Origin: Verrucomicrobiaceae bacterium
Lineage (GTDB): Bacteria > Verrucomicrobiota > Verrucomicrobiia > Verrucomicrobiales > V1-33
DNA length: 37,805 nt
Direction of reading: 5' to 3'
Assembly: GCA_027483175.1 (NCBI GenBank)
Contig: JAIXVE010000122.1
Location: 1 to 37,805, forward strand
Shown here: positions 8,891 through 15,398 of the stretch, one piece after another
How positions within the stretch are numbered: the first letter of the stretch is position 1
Layout: the number at the start of each line of letters is the position of its first letter
Notes under the pieces: model-generated
Database searches by the model: none
What the model was told of the DNA's origin: nothing
The model's input: only the letters and a program-made list of their open reading frames with translations
Program-made: the position numbers and the translations under genes

Positions 8891-10036
8891 CTAGAGAGAA
8901 TCTGGAGGAGGAGAAAGGTATTCCGCGACGAAGGCCGCGCGGAAGTCCGAAAACGTACCCGCTTCGATTTCCTCCCGGGCGCGGCGCGCGAGGGACAGGT
9001 AGAAATGCAGATTGTGCAGACAAATCAACCTTAAACCCAGGATTTCCCCGGCGCGGAAGAGGTGGCGGACGTAGGCGCGGCTGAATCGGGAGCAGGCGGG
9101 GCAGGTGCAGCCTTCTTCGATGGGGCGGTGGTCGAGAGTGTACTTCTGGTTTTTGAGATTGATTTGGCCGTGGCGGGTGAAGGCGGAGCCGTGGCGGGCG
9201 AGGCGGGTGGGGATGACGCAGTCGAACATGTCGACGCCTCGGGCGATGAGGTGGAGGATTTGTGGGGGCGTGCCGAGGCCCATGGCGTAGCGGGGTTTGT
9301 GGGCGGGGAGGTGGGGTTCGGCGTGATCGACGGCGGCCATCATTTCGGGTTCGGGTTCGCCGACGCTGACGCCGCCGATGGCGTAGCCGTCCCATTCCAT
9401 GGCGGCGAGGGATTTGGCGGCGCGTTCACGGAGTTGGGGGTAGACGCTGCCCTGGACGATGCCGAAGTGGAGTTGGCGGCCGGTGTTGCCGCCGGCCTGG
9501 GGTTGGTGTTTTTCGACCCAGTCGCGGCAGCGGAGGGCCCAGCGGAGCGTGAGGTCGAGGCTTTTGGAGGCGTCGGGCTCGGAGACTGGCCATGGCGGGC
9601 AGTCGTCGAAGAGCATGGCGATGTCGGAGCCGAGGACGGCCTGGATTTCCATGCTTTCTTCCGGGCCGAGGAAGCGTTTGGAGCCGTCGAGGTGGCTTTG
9701 GAAGTGGACTCCGGCCTCGGTGATTTTGCGGAGTTTGGCGAGAGAGAAGACCTGGAAGCCGCCGCTGTCGGTGAGGAGCGGGCGGTTCCATGCGGCGAAG
9801 GCGTGGAGACCGCCGAAGTTGCGGAGGACGTCGCAGCCTGGGCGGAGGTTGAGGTGGTAGGTGTTGCCGAGGATGATCTGGGCACCGAGGGATTCGAGTT
9901 CGTCCGGGGAGACCGCTTTGACTGCGCCCTGGGTACCGACGGGCATGAAGACTGGGGTTTCCACCACCCCGTGCGGCAACTGGAGCCGCCCGCGTCGGGC
10001 GCGGCTGTGCGGGTCGGTCTGGAGGAGAGTGAACAT
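8891..10036 (-). CDS. tgt: tRNA-guanine(34) transglycosylase (queuosine pathway)
   Basis: Exchanges guanine 34 in GUN anticodons for preQ1. 381 residues, standard bacterial length. Visible landmarks are TDSGGFQVFSL (catalytic Asp90), FGIVQGS, the GGVSVGEP loop, and DCVIPTR with the nucleophile Asp272. The zinc site is built from C-x-C-x2-C (CTCPAC) and a His about 27 residues later (LICLHNLHF). The ATG at 10036 gives the normal N-terminus MFTLLQTDPHSRARRG. It is the first gene of the tgt-yajC-secDF transcript, an arrangement shared with many bacteria including E. coli. Confidence 0.97.
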   Translation of the reverse strand: MFTLLQTDPHSRARRGRLQLPHGVVETPVFMPVGTQGAVKAVSPDELESLGAQIILGNTYHLNLRPGCDVLRNFGGLHAFAAWNRPLLTDSGGFQVFSLAKLRKITEAGVHFQSHLDGSKRFLGPEESMEIQAVLGSDIAMLFDDCPPWPVSEPDASKSLDLTLRWALRCRDWVEKHQPQAGGNTGRQLHFGIVQGSVYPQLRERAAKSLAAMEWDGYAIGGVSVGEPEPEMMAAVDHAEPHLPAHKPRYAMGLGTPPQILHLIARGVDMFDCVIPTRLARHGSAFTRHGQINLKNQKYTLDHRPIEEGCTCPACSRFSRAYVRHLFRAGEILGLRLICLHNLHFYLSLARRAREEIEAGTFSDFRAAFVAEYLSPPPDSL

Positions 10037-10376
10037 GGAGGCTCCTGAGCGGTGCGGGGGAGGGCGGCAAGGGCAAAGCCGGGGAACGCCCGTGGAACAT
10101 GCGTGCGGCGGGGGTGGAGGCTAGTTGATTCGCGGGTTTTCCCCAGCTTATTCACATTTGGTCAGGATGCGGGGAAGGGATGTGTGGTTTCCGGGGAAAT
10201 TCATGGATTGTTCATGAATTGGAGTGGGGGAGAGAAGCAGTGGAGGGGATCGGGAGGGAGAGGTTGGGGAGGCCGGGAATATATCTAAGAAAGCTGAACT
10301 AAAGGGGAGATCCGGGAAAATCCGAGCGTGATTCAGGTTGACGGAGGGGGAATGAGGAGGGGTGGCGGGCGGGGTG

Positions 10377-10395
10377 AGTTATTCACCATGGGGTG
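10377..10395 (+). repeat. Imperfect direct repeat, copy 1
   Basis: AGTTATTCACCATGGGGTG, repeated 97 bases later at 10474-10492 with one change (G to A at position 15). It contains TTATTCAC followed by CACC-ATGR-GGTG, a short dyad. It is a candidate paired operator for the sulfatase or tgt promoter; function is unknown. Confidence 0.55.
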
Positions 10396-10473
10396 GAGGG
10401 GTGGGTGGTGAAGAGAAGGTTTTCCCGGGAGCGCCTCGGGGGTTGGGAGCGGGAAAATGGGGTGTGTTCCCAA

Positions 10474-10492
10474 AGTTATTCACCATGAGGTG
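10474..10492 (+). repeat. Imperfect direct repeat, copy 2
   Basis: AGTTATTCACCATGAGGTG, 18 of 19 bases identical to copy 1, and the similarity continues weakly into a following run of G and T. It lies 109 bases before the chosen sulfatase start at 10601. A third TTATTCAC is found at 10148-10155. Confidence 0.55.
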
Positions 10493-10600
10493 ATGGGTGG
10501 GGGTGCTGTCTTGTTTGTGGCGGTGGCTGAATGTTCGATGAGGGGGGGATCCGTGAATCCGCAGTTTGCGGGGAGGGATGGGGCGGGCAAGGTGGGCGGC

Positions 10601-12301
10601 ATGAAGATGATTTCGATGCTGGCGGCGGTGATGTCGATGAGTGGTTGGGCGGAGGGAGCGGGAGGGAGGCCGAACATTGTGGTCGTGCTGAGTGACGACA
10701 TGGGGTTTTCGGATCTGGGGTGTTACGGAGGGGAGGTGGGGACGCCGGCGCTGGACGGGTTGGCGGCGAAGGGGGTGAGGTTCACGCAGTTTTACAATGG
10801 GGCGCGGTGTTGTCCGACGCGGGCGAGCCTGCTGACGGGGTTGTACCCGCATCAGGCGGGTGTGGGGCACATGACGGATGATCGGGGGCACGAGGGGTAT
10901 CGCGGGGAGTTGGGTCGGCGGTGTCTGACGATTGCGGAGGCGTTGAGGCCGGGAGGTTACCGGACTTACATGGCAGGGAAGTGGCACGTGACGAAGCTGC
11001 CGGCGGCGGGGGCTGAGGCGGATCGGGGGAATTGGCCGCGGCAGCGAGGGTTTGATCGGTTTTACGGGACGATCATTGGTGCGGGGAGCTTCTGGGATCC
11101 GGCGTATCTGGTGCGGGATGACGAGCGGGTCTCGGCGTTTGCGGATCCGGGGTATGAGCCGACGGAACCTTATCATTACACGGATGCGATTGCGGACCAT
11201 GCGGTGCGGTATGTGCGGGAGCACCATGCGGCGCATGCTGAGCAGCCGTTTTTCCTGTATGCGGCGTTTACGGCGGCGCACTGGCCGATGCATGCGCGGG
11301 AGGCGGACATTGCGGCGATGCGAGGGAAGTATGACGCCGGGTACGAGGCGGTGCGGCGGGCGCGTTATGAGAAGATGGTGGAATTGGGGGTGGTGAGCCG
11401 GGAGACGACGGGATTGATGCCATTGCCGCGCGGGGAGACGGGGACGGAGTTCGAGGCGTGGGATCGGCGGAACATGGAGGTGTACGCGGCGATGATTGCG
11501 GCGATGGATCGGGGGATCGGGCGATTGGTGGAGGCATTGCGGGAGACGGGAGTACTGGAGAACACGCTGATTTGTTATTTGCAGGACAATGGAGGATGTG
11601 CGGAGGGGATCGGGCGGGGCGGGCGAGGGGAAGCTCGGGCGGCGATGCCGAGTCTGCCGGTGGAGCGGGCGGACGCGATGCGGGATGAACTGACGCCGAA
11701 GCAGACGCGGGATGGTTATCCGGTGCGGCAGGGGAAGGGTGTGATGGCGGGTGGGCCGGATACCTATGTGGCGTATGGCGAGGCTTGGGCGGCGGTTTCG
11801 AATACACCGTTTCGCGAGTACAAGCACTGGACGCACGAGGGAGGGATCAGTACGCCGCTAGTGGTGCACTGGCCGAGCGGGATTCCGAGGGAGATGGAGG
11901 GCAAGCTGGTGCATACGCCCGGGCACCTTGTGGATATCATGGCGACGTGTCTTGATGTGGCGGGGACGAGTTATCCGGCGAAAGCGGGCGGGCAGGAGTT
12001 GAAGCCGCTTGAGGGGATCAGCCTCCGGCCGGCGCTGAAGGGAGATGCGTTAGTTCGGGCGCGGCCGTTGTGCTGGGAGCACGAGGGGAACCGGGCGGTG
12101 CGCGATGGTGATTGGAAGCTAGTGGCGAAGGCTGGGAAGCCGTGGGAATTGTATGATATTGCCAAGGACCGCAGCGAGCGGCGGGATCTGGCGGCGGAGC
12201 AACCGGAGAGGGTGAAGGCGATGGCGGCGCAGTGGGATGAGTATGCGGCGCGGTGCGATGTGCTGCCGCTGGGGGCATGGAGGGGGAAGGGTGGGAGGTG
12301 A
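10601..12301 (+). CDS. Secreted arylsulfatase-type sulfatase
   Basis: Hydrolyses sulfate esters, probably of polysaccharide or glycan, outside the cytoplasm. I start it at the ATG at 10601 because it gives a signal peptide (MKMISMLAAVMSMSGWAEGAGG) directly before the family's PNIVVVLSDDMGFSDLG; the open frame extends to 10457 but with implausible sequence. The metal-binding DD is at 32-33. The formylglycine site CCPTRASLLTG has the modified Cys at residue 70 (C-x-P-x-R with LTG). AGKWHV and LQDNGG supply further active-site residues. 566 residues, full length. A SUMF1-like protein lies 1.5 kb downstream, but it lacks a key cysteine, so the maturase is presumably elsewhere. Sulfatases are abundant in Verrucomicrobiota that degrade sulfated glycans. 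Confidence 0.92.
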   Translation: MKMISMLAAVMSMSGWAEGAGGRPNIVVVLSDDMGFSDLGCYGGEVGTPALDGLAAKGVRFTQFYNGARCCPTRASLLTGLYPHQAGVGHMTDDRGHEGYRGELGRRCLTIAEALRPGGYRTYMAGKWHVTKLPAAGAEADRGNWPRQRGFDRFYGTIIGAGSFWDPAYLVRDDERVSAFADPGYEPTEPYHYTDAIADHAVRYVREHHAAHAEQPFFLYAAFTAAHWPMHAREADIAAMRGKYDAGYEAVRRARYEKMVELGVVSRETTGLMPLPRGETGTEFEAWDRRNMEVYAAMIAAMDRGIGRLVEALRETGVLENTLICYLQDNGGCAEGIGRGGRGEARAAMPSLPVERADAMRDELTPKQTRDGYPVRQGKGVMAGGPDTYVAYGEAWAAVSNTPFREYKHWTHEGGISTPLVVHWPSGIPREMEGKLVHTPGHLVDIMATCLDVAGTSYPAKAGGQELKPLEGISLRPALKGDALVRARPLCWEHEGNRAVRDGDWKLVAKAGKPWELYDIAKDRSERRDLAAEQPERVKAMAAQWDEYAARCDVLPLGAWRGKGGR

Positions 12302-12374
12302 GGGGGGCTGATGAGCTGGAGGAGACCTTTCGAGAAGCCGGGCGGCAGCGAAGCGGGCCTAAAGTGATTTAAGG

Positions 12375-12956
12375 TTAGCTTCGACTCGGCAGCGGGAGGT
12401 TCCAGCCTACGGCCTGGGCGACTTGAGAAGCGAATGCCGGGACACTCCTTGCCAGTTTCGCCAGATAAGTTTCTGCGCTGAGGTCGCGATCACGAGCCAT
12501 GTCACTGAGCTTGGCCACGACCACGTCGGGGCTGATTGTGTGAAGGGTGATCAGATAGTCTGCCGGATGTACGGCATGGATGTCCCACGGACGCAGTGAA
12601 TCCGGACTGAAGTCGCGAAGATTGAACGTGACTATTGTAGATGCTCCGGCCCGGATTGCGGTGGCGAGCACGTGCCGGTCTTTGGGGTCGTTCACAAGTA
12701 CCGGTTCCAAGCAATTGGCTTCATTCACGAGGGCCTCGGGGAAGTGCTTCTCGACCTCCGTCTGCCAATGGTTCGCGAGATCTTCGGGCCATTTCAGTCT
12801 TTCGCGGTGGGTGCGGGCGGTTTCCTCGAGAATGCGTTGCGACCACTTGGGCGAAAAGAGGCGGGGGCGTTCCGCCAAACGGAGGAAAAGGTCGCACACG
12901 CCATGGTTGGCGAGGACGCAGGCGTCGAGTACGACTCTGTAGTTCGCGCCCTTCAT
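12375..12956 (-). CDS. PIN-domain toxin (VapC-like ribonuclease)
   Basis: 193-residue PIN-domain protein, likely an RNase toxin of a type II toxin-antitoxin pair. Acidic residues of the PIN active site can be seen: Asp11 in VVLDACVLAN, Glu44 in LEETARTH, the NDPKDRHVLATAIRAG helix (Asp90/Asp93) and Asp115 in FNLRDF. The C-terminal ~60 residues are an extra helical extension found in the PIN_3-like subgroup. The start ATG overlaps the antitoxin stop by 4 bases (12953-12956), the usual coupling of such pairs. A degenerate copy of the same toxin type lies at 13620-13751. Confidence 0.87.
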   Translation of the reverse strand: MKGANYRVVLDACVLANHGVCDLFLRLAERPRLFSPKWSQRILEETARTHRERLKWPEDLANHWQTEVEKHFPEALVNEANCLEPVLVNDPKDRHVLATAIRAGASTIVTFNLRDFSPDSLRPWDIHAVHPADYLITLHTISPDVVVAKLSDMARDRDLSAETYLAKLARSVPAFASQVAQAVGWNLPLPSRS

Positions 12957-13414
12957 TCACCGGTGTAGCTTGCGTCATCCAGGCCCGCTTCCATAACCTT
13001 CCTGGAGAGGTTGCCCATAGCTTCGCGGCGTGATGCATCGCGGTTTCGCTCGTAGTCGAGCAGATGTTTGAAAACTATCCGGCGATGACTGCCGACGTAG
13101 TGGAAGGGGATTTCCCCTTTATCGAGCAGGCTGATGAGGAAGGGGCGCGACATGCCAAGGTAATCGGCAGCGGCCTGGCTGGTGAAGGACTCATCCTCCG
13201 GCATCATGATCACCGCACGACGCTCGCGGATGGATCGGAGCACATGCACCAGCATGTCAAAGATCGGCTGCGGCAGCTCCAAGCGTTTGCCGTCGGCATT
13301 GATAAGGGCAGGGCGTTGCTCGCTGCCGAACACCTCTCCAAGGAGGCGCTCCACTTCCAGAAAGTCCTCAGCACTGAGTTCACTGGGGTCGAGGCGATTC
13401 GGGGCGAGTTTCAT
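12953..13414 (-). CDS. Antitoxin, excisionase-family helix-turn-helix protein
   Basis: 153 residues from the ATG at 13414 (MKLAPNRLDPSEL); the frame stays open to a GTG at 13525 but the extra residues look non-coding. The N-terminal part (about 1-85) is the variable region found ahead of the binding domain in PIN-associated antitoxins. Residues about 90-140 form an excisionase/MerR-type DNA-binding domain (ADYLGMSRPFLISLLDKG, then GSHRRIVFKHLLDY). The C-terminal tail would bind and block the toxin. It probably autorepresses the operon (known for the class, not seen here). It overlaps the toxin start by 4 bases. Confidence 0.85.
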   Translation of the reverse strand: MKLAPNRLDPSELSAEDFLEVERLLGEVFGSEQRPALINADGKRLELPQPIFDMLVHVLRSIRERRAVIMMPEDESFTSQAAADYLGMSRPFLISLLDKGEIPFHYVGSHRRIVFKHLLDYERNRDASRREAMGNLSRKVMEAGLDDASYTGE

Positions 13415-13519
13415 GGTGGGCACTGGCGGAAGACGACCGCCAATTTGGGCGATCTGCGGCCTTGAGTCAAAGCAATATGCGAAATAATCGCAATATTCGA
13501 AGCGTGAATTCTGCTGGGT

Positions 13520-13600
13520 AGCCACCCGGCATGGATCTCTGAGGGCGGCGAGGAGCAGGCCATTGAAGACGTTGAGGCGTTCGGAGTCTGATTCGCAATG
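13520..13600 (-). pseudogene. Possible relic of an HNH endonuclease C-terminus
   Basis: A minus-strand frame reads CESDSERLNVFNGLLLAAL, which resembles the R-L-x-x-x-N-G-L-L-L segment that follows the HNH core in HNH endonucleases. It is cut off on both sides: it begins at the end of the PIN relic and runs on into the open frame ahead of the antitoxin. Short match, so only suggestive. Confidence 0.35.
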
Positions 13601-13619
13601 CGCCCTTGGTTTGGCGTTG

Positions 13620-13751
13620 GCTGGCCCGGATGGCGGCGGCGAGCACGTGGCGGTCTTCAGGGTCGTTCAACATCACGGGCTCGACGCAATCGGCTGTACC
13701 GACGAGGGCTTCAGGAGGTTGTTTTTCGACATCCGCCTGCCAATGGCCTCC
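13620..13751 (-). pseudogene. Relic of a second PIN-domain toxin
   Basis: About 44 codons in one frame (GGHWQADVEKQPPEALVG then TADCVEPVMLNDPEDRHVLA) align without gaps to residues 62-104 of the intact toxin in the neighbouring pair, with roughly 65% identity. The N-terminal catalytic Asp, the C-terminal Asp and the extension are gone, and the frame runs into unrelated sequence at 13619. It points to an earlier duplication or a second toxin-antitoxin insertion that has been deleted apart from this core. Confidence 0.75.
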
Positions 13752-13831
13752 CCGAAAAAATGGGAAGTTCCTGATAACGGTTTACTCACTTTCTGCTATT
13801 TGTCTGCGGACATCCGATCCCTCTATTCCCG

Positions 13832-15043
13832 ATGACGCCGCGGCTGAAACCTTACGACCGACTCAGAGACCTCAAAACCCAGGACGGTCACCGGCTTGGT
13901 GGACTCTTGGTTGGCCTTTTCGAGGCGCTGACGGTCTTGGCGACGGGCGCAGAGCCGATCGCGCCGGGGGAGTTGGTTGCGCCGAAGCTCGAGATTGTTG
14001 GGGGGAATCTGAATTTCACGGTCCAGCCATCGGTCGCGGGCCGCAGCTACCTGCTCCAGTATGCAGACACCTTGCAGGGTGGAGCGTGGCAGGATCTTGG
14101 CGGGGTAGTCATTGGGGACGGGAACAACCTTGTGATCACCACCCCCTACACCGCCGGAGTGCCCCGGCGGTTCTATCGTCTCGCGCTTGATGCAGCGGCA
14201 GCAGTGCCCGAAGGCTTTTCCCTCATCCCCGCGGGAGCCTTCATGATGGGACGCACCATCGGCGACACAAATCTCTCCGACGCACCACCTGTGAGGGTGA
14301 CGGTGAGCGCCTTTTTCATGGGGAAATACGAAGTGACGAAAGCCCTGTGGGATGAGGTGCGAGCATGGGGTTCCGACAATGGGTACACGGATCTCATCCT
14401 AGGGGGCGGCAAGGCGAGCAATCACCCGGTGCAGACGATCACTTGGTCCGACAGCGTGAAATGGTGCAATGCGCGCAGCCAGAGGGACGGGCTGACTCCG
14501 GTTTACACCGTGAGCGGCGTGGTCATGAAAACCGGGACGCTGACTCCCACGGCGAACTGGAGTGCGAATGGCTATCGACTGCCGACGGAAGCGGAGTGGG
14601 AGAAAGCGGCGCGGGGAGGACAAGGTGGCCTGCGTTTTCCGTGGGGAGATACCATCAGCCATAGCCAGGCAAACTATTTTGCGTCCAGCATCTACATCTA
14701 CGATTCAAGTGGGGCGGTAGACAATTACCACCCCAGCTACATGGCGGGAGGACTCCCTTACACGTCGCCCACGGGAAGTTTTGCGGCCAACGGGTATGGC
14801 TTGTATGACATGGCAGGGAATGTCTGGGAGTTTTGCTGGGATTGGAAGGGGACGTATGTGAGTGAAGCTATCGATCCACGGGGTGGTGATGGCTCGATCA
14901 GCGGCGCGGTCCGGGTGATGCGGGGCGGCAGTTGGACCTCGAACGCGGCCGCCTGCCGCGCTGCGCGCCGCGACGGCATCCAACCAATAAATCTTGAGAA
15001 CAACAGCTTCGGGTTCCGCCTGGCTCGCAGTTCAGTCCCTTGA
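13832..15043 (+). CDS. Secreted SUMF1/formylglycine-generating-enzyme-like domain protein
   Basis: 403 residues. A hydrophobic segment after a basic start (about 22-41) suggests export. Residues about 45-125 form a small beta domain (FTVQPSVAGRSYLLQYADT ... YTAGVPRRFYRLAL) often seen before this domain in Verrucomicrobia. Residues about 129-400 are the FGE-sulfatase domain: PAGAFMMG, GKYEVT, PVQTITW, YRLPTEAEWEKAARGG, DMAGNVWEF and RGGSWTSNAAACRAARRD. In true formylglycine-generating enzymes two cysteines sit in the last motif five residues apart; here only the second is kept (Cys375), the first being Ser370. It is therefore unlikely to be a classical sulfatase maturase; related proteins act as lectin-like, sulfoxide-synthase or unknown modules. 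Confidence 0.88.
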   Translation: MTPRLKPYDRLRDLKTQDGHRLGGLLVGLFEALTVLATGAEPIAPGELVAPKLEIVGGNLNFTVQPSVAGRSYLLQYADTLQGGAWQDLGGVVIGDGNNLVITTPYTAGVPRRFYRLALDAAAAVPEGFSLIPAGAFMMGRTIGDTNLSDAPPVRVTVSAFFMGKYEVTKALWDEVRAWGSDNGYTDLILGGGKASNHPVQTITWSDSVKWCNARSQRDGLTPVYTVSGVVMKTGTLTPTANWSANGYRLPTEAEWEKAARGGQGGLRFPWGDTISHSQANYFASSIYIYDSSGAVDNYHPSYMAGGLPYTSPTGSFAANGYGLYDMAGNVWEFCWDWKGTYVSEAIDPRGGDGSISGAVRVMRGGSWTSNAAACRAARRDGIQPINLENNSFGFRLARSSVP

Positions 15044-15085
15044 AAAAGCAGGAGGGCCTGCGGGAAGCAGAGGTGTATATTGCTT

Positions 15086-15117
15086 CGCTGCGGCAGCGAC
15101 AAGGCCGGGACAGCCTT
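15086..15117 (+). repeat. Double hairpin element in intergenic DNA
   Basis: CGCTGC-G-GCAGCG (15086-15098) is followed at once by AAGGC-7-GCCTT (15101-15117). It lies 43 bases after the SUMF1-like gene. There is no T-run, so it is not a standard terminator; it looks like a REP-type element, but only one copy is evident in this window. Confidence 0.35.
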
Positions 15118-15161
15118 GCTACGGCGGAATGCGCTGATTGCCGGGATTTCGCAAACCCTGC

Positions 15162-15386
15162 CTAGCTGAGCGTGGGTTCCGACGGTTCGGTGACGGCGGT
15201 GTCGCGTTCCCAGCCTTCGTTTTCGAGTCGGATGGTTTCGATGGCGATGGCGGTTTGGTTGGCGTCGAGATCGAGGAATGCGGTGAATTCGGAGACCCAG
15301 CAGCGGAAGACGAGGTAGGCGAGGACGAGTTGACCGGCTTCGTTGAATACTTCGATGGTGATGTCCTTGCGGAATTCCTTGAGTGA
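15162..15386 (-). pseudogene. C-terminal relic of a contractile tail tube protein (gp19/Afp1 type)
   Basis: A 74-codon minus-strand frame with good coding character but no start: KEFRKDITIEVFNEAGQLV, LVFRCWVSEF, LDLDANQTAIAIETIRLENE and GWERDTAVTEPSEP, then a TAG stop. This order (beta strand, a W-x-x-x-F/Y loop, D-L-D-A-N, A-I-E-x-I-x-L-x-x-E-G) is the C-terminal half of T4-gp19-like tail tube proteins found in phage tails and in extracellular contractile injection systems. In-frame TGA lies immediately upstream (15389-15387), and the 3' end of the DUF1553 gene follows 10 bases further on. No other tail gene is nearby, so it is a leftover. Confidence 0.65.
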
Positions 15387-15398
15387 TCAGTGGAGATG

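Larger units (their letters stand above)
10037..10600. other. 564-base divergent intergenic region
   Basis: Separates the minus-strand tgt transcript from the plus-strand sulfatase, so it must hold promoters for both, but I could not assign convincing -35/-10 pairs. It contains AT-rich patches in an otherwise GC-rich region (10277-10300), a short inverted motif ATTCATGGATTGTTCATGAAT near 10199-10219, and the direct repeat at 10377/10474. No open frame in it has recognisable coding character; the open frame from 10457 that runs into the sulfatase is judged non-coding before 10601. Confidence 0.6.

Noticed and set aside
3387-10298. Shared 13-mer TAAGAAAGCTGAA at 3387-3399 and 10286-10298
   Set aside because: Several shared 13-mers are expected by chance in 38 kb; the flanks agree only partly and the first copy is inside the GT2 coding sequence.
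10148-10483. Possible oriC: TTATTCACA fits a DnaA box, two TTATTCACC variants, AT-rich patches, divergent genes
   Set aside because: Plus-strand G excess is the same on both sides, so there is no origin-type skew change, and only one box fits the consensus fully. The repeats are better treated as regulatory.
10457-10600. Longer N-terminus for the sulfatase
   Set aside because: The extra 48 residues have no signal-peptide or family character, whereas the ATG at 10601 gives a proper signal peptide just before the sulfatase domain.
13415-13525. Antitoxin starting at the GTG at 13525
   Set aside because: The added 37 residues (Cys/Phe/Tyr-rich start) look like read-through from the relic frame; the ATG at 13414 gives a usual antitoxin N-terminus.
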